DNA of 64,000 nt, taken from contig NZ_JAEUAO010000001.1 of NCBI RefSeq assembly GCF_019511375.1, forward strand, positions 620,001-684,000. Reading direction: 5' to 3'. The notes beneath the pieces are model-generated. The model saw only the letters and a program-made list of their open reading frames with translations. It was not told the origin of the DNA and did not search any database. This DNA comes from Rhizobium herbae. Its GTDB lineage: Bacteria; Pseudomonadota; Alphaproteobacteria; Rhizobiales; Rhizobiaceae. Position 1 is the first letter of the stretch, and every line of letters starts with the position of its first letter. Positions 1 to 8,002 of the stretch are shown piece by piece. The translations under genes and the position numbers were made by a program.

Positions 1-1440
1 CGTGTCGATATAGCTCGCCGTGCCGTTACCGTTCTGCGCCAGCGTCTGCATCAAGGCATCGTTGTAATTGCCGCGGCCAAAGCCAAGCACCGAGAGGAAG
101 ATGCCGCTCTTGCGCTTCTGTTCGATCGTCGCTTTCAGTTCCTCGTCGCTGGAAGGGCCGACATTGAAGTCGCCGTCGGTCGCCAGCATGATCCGGTTGA
201 CGCCGCCCTTGACAAAGGCCCGCTCCGCCAGATCGTAGGCCGCCTCCAGCCCCTGCGCTCCGGCCGTCGAACCGCCCGGCTGAAGCGTGTCGATCGCGGC
301 CAGGATTTTAGCCTTGTCCCTGATCGCGGTCGGCTCGAGCACCGTGCCGGCATTGCCGGCATAAGTGACGATCGAAACCGTATCCTCCGGCTTCAGCTTG
401 TCGACCATAAGGCGGAACGCGCTCTTCAGGAGCGGCAGCTTGTCGGGTTCATCCATGGACCCGGAAACATCAATCAGGAACACCAGGTTCGCGCGCGGCG
501 CCGTTGCAGCCACCACGTCATACCCCTTGATCCCCACATGCATCAGCCGCGTATTGGCATTCCACGGCGTCGGCAGGACGGTGACCGTTGCCCTGAACGG
601 TTCGGATTCGCTTTCCGGGCCCGGCCAGTCGTAGGGGAAATAATTGATCATCTCCTCGACGCGCACGCTGTCCGGGTCCGGCATCTCGCCCGCCATCAGC
701 GCCTTGCGCACGAAGGAATAGGAAGCCGTGTCGACATCCGCCGAGAAGGTCGATACCGGATCGGTGGCGACGCTCTTGACGGGGTTGGTTTCGCCTGAGG
801 TAAAGCGATCGCGGTTTTCTTCCGGCGGAGGCATTACGTCACTTGGGACGATGGACGGCGCGGGCATGCTGCGTATGGCAGAGCCTCCAGCCAACATTTC
901 GATCCCACCCGCCGGAGACGGAGCAGCATGCCGTTCGCGGACGATTCCATAAGCGTCGTCAGTGACCATGCCGGTTTCTCTTTTCACGGCAATTTCCGCC
1001 TCAGCTTCTGCCACTGTGCTTGAGGCTTCCGGCGTTACCTGTTTTTCCGCTGCGACGTCGGTCGCGGGCTTTGCGGCAATTGCGCCCTTTGTCTCTGAGC
1101 CGTTCGATGCATCTTTGCCCACCACCTCGATTTGCTGCTCGCCCGTAGCGACCGGCAATCCATTGCGCGCCAGCTCCAGCGAGAGGAAAGCAGCGGCAGG
1201 CAGGACGAGCAGCGTGGCGAGTGCCGAGCCCGCGAGGAATTTCCTGTTCATGATGGGGCTCCATAGCCGGTTGAATATGGAGCTTTGACGCCGGTGTCCG
1301 GCGGTTCCTTGGGGTGCGCCCAAATTATTTTCGGCCTCGTCGAACGCCTGCATCGCAAGCGACAGCGCACGCGCGCGCGATTCGGACGACGGCGCCGGCG
1401 GCGTCATGTGGCCAAGATTCTTCAGTTCGTCGTTCATCAT
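1..1440 (-). CDS. VWA-domain (YfbK-type) protein, C-terminus cut by window edge
   Basis: 480 codons are visible and the gene continues beyond base 1. The first ~60 residues are a polar cytoplasmic tail, followed by one hydrophobic segment (about residues 64-85, beginning MNRKFLAGSALATLL) and a low-complexity Ala/Glu region. Next comes a YfbK-like N-terminal part (SFVRKALMAGEMP, VEEMINYFPYDWP) and a von Willebrand A domain whose MIDAS reads LVFLIDVSGSMDEPDKL. The start is the ATG at 1440, which overlaps the sigma-factor stop as ATGA; a later in-frame ATG at 1251 would remove the conserved tail. Family members are often called Ca-activated chloride channel homologues, but that name has little experimental support. 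Coupling to an ECF sigma factor suggests an envelope-stress role (inference). Confidence 0.85.
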   Translation of the reverse strand, partial: MMNDELKNLGHMTPPAPSSESRARALSLAMQAFDEAENNLGAPQGTAGHRRQSSIFNRLWSPIMNRKFLAGSALATLLVLPAAAFLSLELARNGLPVATGEQQIEVVGKDASNGSETKGAIAAKPATDVAAEKQVTPEASSTVAEAEAEIAVKRETGMVTDDAYGIVRERHAAPSPAGGIEMLAGGSAIRSMPAPSIVPSDVMPPPEENRDRFTSGETNPVKSVATDPVSTFSADVDTASYSFVRKALMAGEMPDPDSVRVEEMINYFPYDWPGPESESEPFRATVTVLPTPWNANTRLMHVGIKGYDVVAATAPRANLVFLIDVSGSMDEPDKLPLLKSAFRLMVDKLKPEDTVSIVTYAGNAGTVLEPTAIRDKAKILAAIDTLQPGGSTAGAQGLEAAYDLAERAFVKGGVNRIMLATDGDFNVGPSSDEELKATIEQKRKSGIFLSVLGFGRGNYNDALMQTLAQNGNGTASYIDT

Positions 1441-1982
1441 ACCGTCTCCCTGCCAAGCAGGATCTTCAGGCGTTTGCGCGCCTCGTGCACATGCCAGGAT
1501 ACCGTCGCCTGCGAGCATCCCATGACCTCGGCCGCCGCGGAATGGCTGAGCCCCTCGCCATAGACGAGGAGCACCGCGTCGCCTTGTTTGTCGGGCAATT
1601 GCCGCACGGCCTCCCACAGCGCCTCGACCTGATCCTGATTGTCATTGGCGCAAGCGCTGGTCGGATCGGCGAGAAATCTCGCCGCATTGCGCTGTTCACG
1701 CGATCGGCTGCGCTGATGGTCGCGTGCCGCGTTCAGCGTCAACGCATAGAGCCAGGTGCGAAACCGGCTCGCACCGCGAAAGGCCCGGATGCCGTTCGCC
1801 AGCTTCAGGCAAACAGTCTGGGCAATATCCTCGGCATCGCTGACATTGCCGGACCAGCGCCACGCAACGGCATGCACAAAATCATAGTGCCGTTCCACAA
1901 TCAGAGCGAAAGCGTTGCGGTCGCCCCTCTGCGCCCTTTCGATCAGTTCTTCGTCCAAGTTATCAGCCGGGATTTGTTGCAA
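1437..1982 (-). CDS. ECF-type RNA polymerase sigma factor
   Basis: 181 residues, the usual ECF length. Region 2 is at about residues 12-85: RNAFALIVERHYDFVHAVAWR, then DAEDIAQTVCLKL, the -10 recognition/core-binding part, and FRTWLYALTLNAARD. Region 4 is at about 125-175, ending in a helix-turn-helix (GLSHSAAAEVMGCSQATVSWHVH). It binds core RNA polymerase and redirects it to a dedicated promoter set. The stop overlaps the start of the downstream VWA gene by four bases, so the two are cotranscribed and probably translationally coupled. No anti-sigma factor is seen beside it; the VWA protein with its cytoplasmic tail and single membrane segment may play that role, which is inference only. Confidence 0.9.
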   Translation of the reverse strand: MQQIPADNLDEELIERAQRGDRNAFALIVERHYDFVHAVAWRWSGNVSDAEDIAQTVCLKLANGIRAFRGASRFRTWLYALTLNAARDHQRSRSREQRNAARFLADPTSACANDNQDQVEALWEAVRQLPDKQGDAVLLVYGEGLSHSAAAEVMGCSQATVSWHVHEARKRLKILLGRETV

Positions 1983-2031
1983 CTGGTATTGAGACGTTCG
2001 GCGACGACGAATCCTTTGGGCGACAGGCGAA

Positions 2032-2787
2032 TTATTCTATTGGCCGGGCGCTTTTTTTCGTCACGGCGATGATCGGCCCCATCGGATGGGTATTGTCGTA
2101 GCGATTCATACTGGGCGCGAACAGGCTGGAGATCGAGCCATCCAGGAACAGCGCGTTGGCGCAATCGAGCTGATCGCGAAACAGCGTCGCGAAATCATGG
2201 AAGCGCACCGGTTCCAGCGAAATGGCGAAAACCGCTTTACCGTCGCGCGCGACACCGACGCCGTTGCGAATCTGCAGGCTGTCGCTTTGCGGCAGGAACG
2301 CAGGATGCAGCGTCCCCTCGATAACGAGCATCGGCCCGGACTGCGTCGCGAAATCCGGTTTGATCCCTGCCGCGACATAAGCCTCGGTCTCCATCACGCC
2401 GGCCCGGTCTCCCTGCAGGAAAAACACCCCGTTCGGCTTCAGATAGAAATTGCCCCAGCTTTTGCCGCGATCGATTGGCTTGCGCTCGACGCCGTCGGTG
2501 ATCAGCAATCCGACAGAGCTGAGGTCCGCCTCGTACATGCCGCCGTTCATCGCAAATTCGAGATACTCGCCCTCCTGCCGCCGGTCGCGGACGAGGTTTT
2601 CAAAACCGCCATAGGGCCGACCGTCGTGGCCGCGATGGAAAATGCGGATGTCACTTGCGGCGGGGTCGAAGCTGCACACCGCATACGGTTGCGTTAGATG
2701 CATCACCTTACGGCATGCAGCAGCAGCGTCGTCAGCGGAAGGAGCAAAAGCAGTCATGGCCAACCCGATACTCCAGTAGCGGAACAT
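2032..2787 (-). CDS. Secreted phosphodiester glycosidase-family (DUF2233/NAGPA-like) protein
   Basis: 251 residues with an N-terminal hydrophobic stretch (MFRYWSIGLAMTAFAPSA) likely to be an export signal. Family motifs follow in order: EFAMNGGMYE, GVFFLQGD, QSGPMLVIEG, RNGVGVARDG and LFLDGSISSLF. The domain is shared with the mammalian mannose-6-phosphate uncovering enzyme and is predicted to cleave a sugar-phosphodiester bond, but the bacterial substrate is unknown. The start at 2787 gives the complete signal. It is transcribed in the same direction as the sigma/VWA pair, which begins 50 bases downstream of its stop, and could belong to the same unit. Confidence 0.8.
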   Translation of the reverse strand: MFRYWSIGLAMTAFAPSADDAAAACRKVMHLTQPYAVCSFDPAASDIRIFHRGHDGRPYGGFENLVRDRRQEGEYLEFAMNGGMYEADLSSVGLLITDGVERKPIDRGKSWGNFYLKPNGVFFLQGDRAGVMETEAYVAAGIKPDFATQSGPMLVIEGTLHPAFLPQSDSLQIRNGVGVARDGKAVFAISLEPVRFHDFATLFRDQLDCANALFLDGSISSLFAPSMNRYDNTHPMGPIIAVTKKSARPIE

Positions 2788-2853
2788 CCAAATCCCTTTT
2801 CATGAGAGCATCCGAGTCTGCTCCGCGACAAAAGCAAAATGCCGGCCGACATG

Positions 2854-3558
2854 CTACACATTCAGGGCGGCCATATGAAACTGCAGCTGTTCCGGCTGAT
2901 AACGGTACTGCACCCCGACCGGACAGGCATTGCGGGCGAGACATCCGCTCACCATGCAGCCGGCTTGCCCTTCCCCTGTTGCCAGATGCGCGCGACAGGG
3001 CGAGATCTGAAATCCGGTCGTCAGGACGGCAGCCGCCGGACAGGCCGAGAGGCAGGCCTTGCCGGAACAGTCGTCGCAGGGATGCTCATGGCGCACCGGC
3101 GGTGCAGCGACAAGAGCACCGCCAAAGCCGAGCGCACCGCGGTAGCCATGCCACAGGCCGTATTGCGGATGGATGAGGATGCCGAGAGGAGAAGGCCGCA
3201 GGCCCTCCGCGCGCATTGCCCATTGCTGGAAAGGCTGCCACGGCGGATCCGAAGGGAAATACGCCGTTGCGCCGAAATCTTGCGCGACCGGCTCGATCAC
3301 AGCTTTCGACCAGGTGTCGAGCGGGTTGCGCGCGTCCTTGTTTGCCGGCGCATCGCGCCAGCGTTCGAATGCCGGCCAGATGGAACTGCCGATATTCCCA
3401 AGCAGGACGACGCTTGCAGCGGCCGCCCCCTCTTTCAGGACCGGTGCCCTGTCGCCATCGGCAAAATTGACGACGCCGCGCAAAAAAACTCCGTGCGGCT
3501 CAAGGACCGCACGGAGTTTCGTCAAAACGTCATTCGACGATGTCAGCGGGCCGCTCAT
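2854..3558 (-). CDS. 4Fe-4S ferredoxin-type protein of the MttB cluster
   Basis: 234 residues. The N-terminal two thirds have no recognisable motif beyond conserved-looking HGYRGALGFGGAL. The C-terminal part has two cysteine groups, CDDCSGKACLSACP and CMVSGCLARNACPVG, arranged like a bacterial 4Fe-4S domain related to the one in epoxyqueuosine reductase. The start is the ATG at 3558; an open frame extends upstream, but that part overlaps the MttB gene in another frame and looks non-coding. The ATG overlaps, as ATGA, the end of an open extension of the mttB reading frame (see that entry), so the pair is an operon. A role in electron supply to corrinoid chemistry is a reasonable inference from position. 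Confidence 0.75.
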   Translation of the reverse strand: MSGPLTSSNDVLTKLRAVLEPHGVFLRGVVNFADGDRAPVLKEGAAAASVVLLGNIGSSIWPAFERWRDAPANKDARNPLDTWSKAVIEPVAQDFGATAYFPSDPPWQPFQQWAMRAEGLRPSPLGILIHPQYGLWHGYRGALGFGGALVAAPPVRHEHPCDDCSGKACLSACPAAAVLTTGFQISPCRAHLATGEGQAGCMVSGCLARNACPVGVQYRYQPEQLQFHMAALNV

Positions 3559-3665
3559 TTCGGCTTCGGCCCCTGTCGGTCGTAATGCGGACGCCAGACC
3601 TCCTTCTGGATGAGGTCGGCCACCTGTGCCGCGCCGCCTTGCTCCCTGGCGTTCTCGGGCTCGCT

Positions 3666-5240
3666 TCAGGTGAAGGCGTCCGGCATCGAGTCTTTCTTGC
3701 GAGCGATATAGTCCTTGAGCGCGTCGTCGATCGCCGGATCGAGATGCGGTGCCTCGTAGTGCTCCAGCCAATTGCGGGCCAAGGCATTGGCGCGCTGCTC
3801 GATTCGCTTCTCGCCCTCGATTTCCCACTGCTCGAACGAGTTGTTGTCAGCAAGCGCCGAGCGATAGAATGCCGTCTGGAAGTTGGCCTGCGTATGGGCG
3901 CAGCCGAGATAGTGGCTGCCCGGACCGACCTCACGGATGGCGTCGAGCGCCTGTGCGTTTTCGGAGAGATCGACGCCTTCGGCCATCTTCTGCATCATGC
4001 CGAGCTGGTCCTGGTCGATCATGAACTTCTCGTAGGACGACACCAGACCGCCTTCCAGCCAGCCGGCGGCGTGCAGCGAGAAATTCGTGCCGGCAAGCAG
4101 CGTCATGTTGAGCGTGTTGGCCGACTCATGCGCCGCCTGCGCATCCGGAACCTTGGAGGCACAAAGCGAGCCGCCGGTGCGGAACGGCAGACCGAGCCGT
4201 CGCGCAAGCTGGGCGGCGCCGTAGGAGACCAGCGACGGCTCCGGCGTACCGAATGTCGGCGCACCGGACTGCATCGAAATCGAGGCTGCGAAGGTGCCGA
4301 ACAGCACCGGCGCACCCTTGCGGATCAACTGGGTGAAGGAAGCGCCCGCCAGCACCTCGGCGAGGATCTGCGTCAGCGTCCCGGCCACCGTCACCGGGCT
4401 CATGGCGCCCGAAAGAATGAACGGGGAGATCACGGTCGCCTGGTTGTGACGCGCGTAGACCTTCAACGCGCCGACCATGGTCTCGTCGAACACCATCGGC
4501 GAATTGGCATTGATCAGGTTGAGCGTGACGCAGTTGTTTTCGACGAAGTCGTCACCAAACACCATCTTGGCCATGGCGATCGTGTCCTCGGCGCGCTCGG
4601 GCGCGGTCACGGAGCCCATGAACGGCTTGTCGGAATATTTGATATGGCTGTAGACCATGTCGAGATGGCGCTTGTTGACCGGAATATCGACCGGTTCGCA
4701 GACCGTCCCACCCGAGGAATGCATGGACGGCGCCATATAGGCGAGCTTCACGAAATTGCGGAAGTCTTCGATCGTCGCATAGCGCCGCACACCTTCGAGA
4801 TCGCGCACGAAGGGAGGTCCGTAGACCGGCGCAAAGACGGTCGCCTTACCGCCGATCTGCACGCTGCGTTGAGGATTGCGGGCATGCCAGGTGAACACCG
4901 GCGGCGCGGACTTCAGAAGCTCGCGGCACAGGCCCTTCGGGAAATGCACCCGCTCGCCCTTGACGTCGGCCCCTGCTTCCTTCCACAGCGCCAATGCTTC
5001 GGCGTCCTCGCGGAATTCGATGCCGATTTCTTCGAGAACCGTGTCGGCGTTGCGCTCGATCAGCTGCAGGCCTTCTTCATCGAGAACCTCGTATTCACGG
5101 ATCTTGCGGGTGATATAGGGAAGCGACGGACCAGCGCCGCCGCCGGTGCGCGAGGCGCGCCTTGCGGCCGCACCCCGTCCTTCGCCGCGCGAGCGGCGTC
5201 CGCCACCACTTTCTTCCGTGTGTTCCGTTACTTCGCTCAT
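3666..5240 (-). CDS. MttB-family (non-pyrrolysine) corrinoid-dependent methyltransferase
   Basis: 524 residues of the trimethylamine methyltransferase superfamily: TKVFAPVYGPPF-type core, SGGTVCEPVD, NLINANSPMVFDETMVG, APVLFGTFAASISMQSGAPTFGTPE and LLAGTNFSLHAAGWLEGGL. No amber codon interrupts the gene, so it is a non-pyrrolysine member like MtgB, which demethylates glycine betaine and passes the methyl group to a corrinoid protein. The start at 5240 (MSEVTEHTEE) has AGAGGA six bases upstream; an earlier in-frame ATG at 5303 lacks this. After the UGA at 3666-3668 the same frame stays open for 36 more codons with high GC at third positions and ends at 3555-3557, overlapping the next gene. The real product may therefore be 561 residues, or this copy may be truncated. 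The substrate is inferred. Confidence 0.85.
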   Translation of the reverse strand: MSEVTEHTEESGGGRRSRGEGRGAAARRASRTGGGAGPSLPYITRKIREYEVLDEEGLQLIERNADTVLEEIGIEFREDAEALALWKEAGADVKGERVHFPKGLCRELLKSAPPVFTWHARNPQRSVQIGGKATVFAPVYGPPFVRDLEGVRRYATIEDFRNFVKLAYMAPSMHSSGGTVCEPVDIPVNKRHLDMVYSHIKYSDKPFMGSVTAPERAEDTIAMAKMVFGDDFVENNCVTLNLINANSPMVFDETMVGALKVYARHNQATVISPFILSGAMSPVTVAGTLTQILAEVLAGASFTQLIRKGAPVLFGTFAASISMQSGAPTFGTPEPSLVSYGAAQLARRLGLPFRTGGSLCASKVPDAQAAHESANTLNMTLLAGTNFSLHAAGWLEGGLVSSYEKFMIDQDQLGMMQKMAEGVDLSENAQALDAIREVGPGSHYLGCAHTQANFQTAFYRSALADNNSFEQWEIEGEKRIEQRANALARNWLEHYEAPHLDPAIDDALKDYIARKKDSMPDAFT

Positions 5241-5629
5241 GTGCCATCCTCTCCCGCGCGTATCCTGCGCACTTGTCGAGCCTATGCTACCAAGCCTCGG
5301 CATCGGAACGGTTCTCTGTGCGCCAACAAGTGGCGCAACTCGGACACGGTCTTAACAGAGCGCCCTGCCCGAAGACAGAGCGCGCCGCATTTTCACCCAT
5401 CCTGATGAACCGAAGGTGCAATATCTGGCAGAATCGTCGCCGGGCTGTCATATAAAACCTTGTTTTTGTTGAGTACAGAGAGCTGCGCTGCTGCATCACC
5501 CAGGCGCCGTCGTTTTTCGTCGCTTGCGACGTCGCATTCGAAAAGAGCTTTTGGAACCGACAAAGCTAAGTATAGTGCGTCCGTCCGGGAGGTTGAGCCG
5601 GGCAGCGCCAGGAACCGAGGAAACCTATC
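5241..5629. promoter_or_regulatory. Divergent promoter region between mttB-like and corrinoid-protein genes
   Basis: 389 bases without a credible gene. At 5518-5531 there is a perfect inverted repeat, CGTCGC-TT-GCGACG, with another GTCGC at 5531-5535. It lies just upstream of a possible -35/-10 pair (TTTTGG at 5549, TATAGT at 5571, 16-base spacer) that would drive the corrinoid-protein gene. The GTCGC core resembles the half-sites in front of the AraC-family gene at 25 kb, so it may be a shared operator. No cobalamin riboswitch was recognised by eye. Confidence 0.4.
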
Positions 5630-6328
5630 ATGGCAGACGACGAAATCATTCTCGAGGATCTCTCCGACGACGAACTCGTGCAGCAGATGCATGACGACCT
5701 CTATGACGGGTTGAAGGAAGAGATCGAGGATGGCACCAACATCCTTCTGAAGCGCGGTTGGGAGCCTTACGACATCCTCACCCAGGCACTGGTCGAAGGC
5801 ATGCGCATTGTCGGCATCGATTTCCGCGACGGCATCCTGTTCGTTCCCGAAGTTCTCTTGTCCGCCAACGCGATGAAGGCCGGCATGGCCATCCTGCGCC
5901 CGCTGCTTGCCGCCACCGGCGCGCCGAAGCAGGGCAAGGTGGTCATCGGCACCGTCAAGGGTGACATCCACGATATCGGCAAGAACCTCGTAGGCATGAT
6001 GATGGAAGGTGCGGGCTTCGACGTGGTCGACCTCGGCATCAACAACCCCGTCGAAAACTATCTCGACGCCATCGAGCGCGAAAAGCCGGACATTCTCGGG
6101 ATGTCGGCGCTGTTGACGACAACCATGCCTTATATGAAGGTCGTGATCGACACGATGAAGGAAAAGGGCGTGCGCGACGACTACGTCGTTCTCGTCGGCG
6201 GCGCGCCGCTCAACGAGGAATTCGGCAAGGCCGTTGGCGCCGACGCCTATTGCCGCGATGCCGCCGTTGCCGTCGAAACCGCGAAGGACTTCATGAAGCG
6301 CAAGCACAATCAGCTGTCCGGCGCCTGA
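5630..6328 (+). CDS. Cobalamin-binding methyltransferase corrinoid protein (MtgC/MtbC-like)
   Basis: 232 residues, the normal length. Residues ~1-95 form the four-helix B12-binding cap (EEIEDGTNILLKRGWEPYDIL, LFVPEVLLSANAMKAGM), and ~100-232 form the Rossmann-like cobalamin domain. The lower axial ligand motif DxHxxG is D112-I-H114-D-I-G117, followed by SALLTTTMPYMK and VLVGGAPL, which line the nucleotide tail. The protein shuttles a methyl group between the MttB-type enzyme and the methyl-THF:corrinoid methyltransferase. It is divergent from the MttB gene and is followed by a strong hairpin terminator. Confidence 0.92.
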   Translation: MADDEIILEDLSDDELVQQMHDDLYDGLKEEIEDGTNILLKRGWEPYDILTQALVEGMRIVGIDFRDGILFVPEVLLSANAMKAGMAILRPLLAATGAPKQGKVVIGTVKGDIHDIGKNLVGMMMEGAGFDVVDLGINNPVENYLDAIEREKPDILGMSALLTTTMPYMKVVIDTMKEKGVRDDYVVLVGGAPLNEEFGKAVGADAYCRDAAVAVETAKDFMKRKHNQLSGA

Positions 6329-6351
6329 TCAAAACCCGATTTGACCATGTG

Positions 6352-6387
6352 AAACCGGCCGCGCTGATGAAAAGAGCGGCCGGTTTT
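6352..6387. terminator. Rho-independent terminator, probably bidirectional
   Basis: An 11-base perfect stem (AAACCGGCCGC at 6352-6362 with GCGGCCGGTTT at 6376-6386) with a 13-base loop is followed by a short T run. It lies between the converging corrinoid-protein and lipoprotein genes and can serve both. Confidence 0.85.
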
Positions 6388-6406
6388 CCTATATATCGGG
6401 CTAACG

Positions 6407-6565
6407 TTAGTTGGCAGCGCGATTGACCTTACGGCCGGCATCCTGGGTTGCATCCACCGCGTTGGCCGTATCCGCGCCCATGCCGCGGATCGTGTTGCCG
6501 CATGAGGCGAGCGTGGTGATCGAAAAAAGCACGATGCCGATGGTGGCGAGTGTCTTGGCTGTCAT
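6407..6565 (-). CDS. Entericidin-like small lipoprotein
   Basis: 52 residues starting MTAKTLATIG. A short signal peptide ends in a lipobox (TTLASC), with the acylated Cys followed by GNTIRGMGADTANAVDATQDAGRK, the glycine/alanine-rich pattern of entericidin A/B-family membrane lipoproteins. AAGGAA lies eight bases before the ATG at 6565. The start is only 34 bases from the divergent DUF1638 gene, so the promoters of the two must overlap the opposite genes. Entericidins are linked to toxin-antitoxin-like lysis control in Enterobacteria; rhizobial copies are uncharacterised. Confidence 0.75.
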   Translation of the reverse strand: MTAKTLATIGIVLFSITTLASCGNTIRGMGADTANAVDATQDAGRKVNRAAN

Positions 6566-6599
6566 GGCTTGGGTTCCTTGAACTGAACAGGTGGGCAAG

Positions 6600-7220
6600 A
6601 TGGCAGAATCATTTCCTGCTATGCAACGCGCGAAAGCGGAAAAAGTTCACGTCATCGGTTGTGGTGCGATTGCCCGCGAAATCCTCGCCGTGTGCGAAGC
6701 AAACGGGCTCGACCACGTCGACCTCATATGCTTGCCCGCGATCTGGCACAACACCCCGGAAAAGATCACCCCCGGCATCAAAGCGGCGATCCACAAGGCG
6801 CGCGCCGAAGGGTTCAGCCGCATCTTCATCGCCTATGCCGATTGCGGCACCGGCGGCCTCTTGGACAGGCTCTGCGAAGAGGAAAAGGTCGAGCGCATTG
6901 CCGGGCCGCACTGTTATTCCTTCTTTGCCGGCAATGCCGCCTTCGCTTCCCGCTGGGAGGACGATTTCACGTCGTTTTTTCTGACGGATTTCCTCGCCCG
7001 CCAGTTCGAAGCGTTCGTGATCGAGCCCTTGGGACTGGACCGCCATCCGGAGCTGCGCGACGTCTATTTCGGCCACTACAAGAAGCTCGTCTACCTGTCG
7101 CAGGTCGAGGATGAGAAGCTGCAGCAAAAAGCGAGAGCTGCGGCAGAAGCGCTCGGTCTCGCTTATGAATACCGCTTTACCGGTTTTGGCGACCTGACTC
7201 CGGCTCTGCTTCACGCCTGA
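6600..7220 (+). CDS. DUF1638 family protein
   Basis: 206 residues with an N-terminal VHVIGCGAIAREILAV stretch, a Cys-containing IAYADCGTGGLLD motif and IAGPHCYSFFAGN. The family occurs in methanogens and in bacteria carrying corrinoid methyltransferases, nearly always beside MttB/MtgC-type genes, but no activity is established. Conserved cysteine and histidine residues suggest a metal or corrinoid-related role (inference). The start ATG at 6600 is preceded by AGGTGGG; an in-frame GTG at 6591 is the alternative. It lies on the same strand as the corrinoid gene, behind a terminator, and is divergent from the small lipoprotein gene. Confidence 0.85.
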   Translation: MAESFPAMQRAKAEKVHVIGCGAIAREILAVCEANGLDHVDLICLPAIWHNTPEKITPGIKAAIHKARAEGFSRIFIAYADCGTGGLLDRLCEEEKVERIAGPHCYSFFAGNAAFASRWEDDFTSFFLTDFLARQFEAFVIEPLGLDRHPELRDVYFGHYKKLVYLSQVEDEKLQQKARAAAEALGLAYEYRFTGFGDLTPALLHA

Positions 7221-7349
7221 CATTTCCCAGTCCGGAAACCATCTGTTAGCCCTGCGTCGAATTTTGCCGCGCTGATCACATTTGATTTAAGTGCATCGTA
7301 ACGGCTGCCCGCGACACTCCCTGGACAAACACAACAAACGGGGACGGGG

Positions 7350-7991
7350 ATGACGGACACTTTCGCAACGGCGGCACTGCCACGGACTGACGCGCGCAGC
7401 CACCCGCAACAGCTTTCCCAGCTTCTGCGTAACCTGTCGCTCACCGCCGGACCGAAGATCACGCTGCGCGATCTCGCCGTTGCCATGGAAGATCGATCGT
7501 TCGGTGCATTTCTCGTCGTCTTTGCCCTTCCCAACCTCATCCCGCTGCCGCCTGGCTCCACCTTCATTCTCGGCCTGCCGCTGATCTTCGTCGCCTGGCA
7601 GATGCTCGCATCGCGGCACGCCCGTATCTGGCTGCCGAAGCGCATGGGTGACTACGCCTTCGAAAACGCCACTTTCTTCGTCTTCGTCAACCGCATCTCG
7701 CCCTGGCTGCAGCGCGCCGAGACGCTGATCAAGCCGCGCGGCTGGTTTCTCGGTGGACGACTGGCCGAACGGGTGATCGGCCTCTTGGCCCTGATCCTCG
7801 CGATCGTGATCTTCCTGCCTATTCCCTTCGGCAACTGGCTTCCCGCCTTCGCTCTCGCCGTCATCGGCTTTGCCCATATGGAGCGGGATGGCCTCGGGCT
7901 TGTGGCCGGCGCGCTGATCGGCGTCGTGTCACTGATCCTGGCCGGCACCATCATTGCCGCTGCGGCGGCGGTCCTGACGTTCGTCGTCTGA
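7350..7991 (+). CDS. exoD: ExoD family membrane protein
   Basis: 213 residues matching the ExoD family: an N-terminal LSQLLRNLSL..ITLRDLAVAMEDRSFGAFLVVFALPNLIPLPPGSTFILGLPL core, then several C-terminal membrane helices (LLALILAIVIFLPIPFG, LIGVVSLILAGTIIAAAAAVLTFVV). In Sinorhizobium the family is linked to exopolysaccharide production and alkali tolerance, though its biochemical role is not known. It sits inside the C1 cluster, and the next gene begins 11 bases after its stop. Whether it functionally belongs to that cluster or was simply carried along cannot be decided here. Confidence 0.8.
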   Translation: MTDTFATAALPRTDARSHPQQLSQLLRNLSLTAGPKITLRDLAVAMEDRSFGAFLVVFALPNLIPLPPGSTFILGLPLIFVAWQMLASRHARIWLPKRMGDYAFENATFFVFVNRISPWLQRAETLIKPRGWFLGGRLAERVIGLLALILAIVIFLPIPFGNWLPAFALAVIGFAHMERDGLGLVAGALIGVVSLILAGTIIAAAAAVLTFVV

Positions 7992-8002
7992 AGATTGCAG
8001 CG

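Noticed and set aside
3555-3668. Pyrrolysine-type recoding in the MttB gene
   Set aside because: The stop is UGA near the C-terminus, not an internal UAG in the active site, and the enzyme is of the non-pyrrolysine type.
3540-5405. Long plus-strand open frame of 621 codons opposite the MttB gene
   Set aside because: It mirrors the minus-strand methyltransferase, which has clear family motifs; the plus-strand translation shows no domain and an Arg/His-rich composition typical of antisense shadows in high-GC DNA.
5241-5629. Possible cobalamin riboswitch ahead of the corrinoid-protein gene
   Set aside because: No B12-box-like GCCACTG element or recognisable paired elements; only the GTCGC palindrome stands out.
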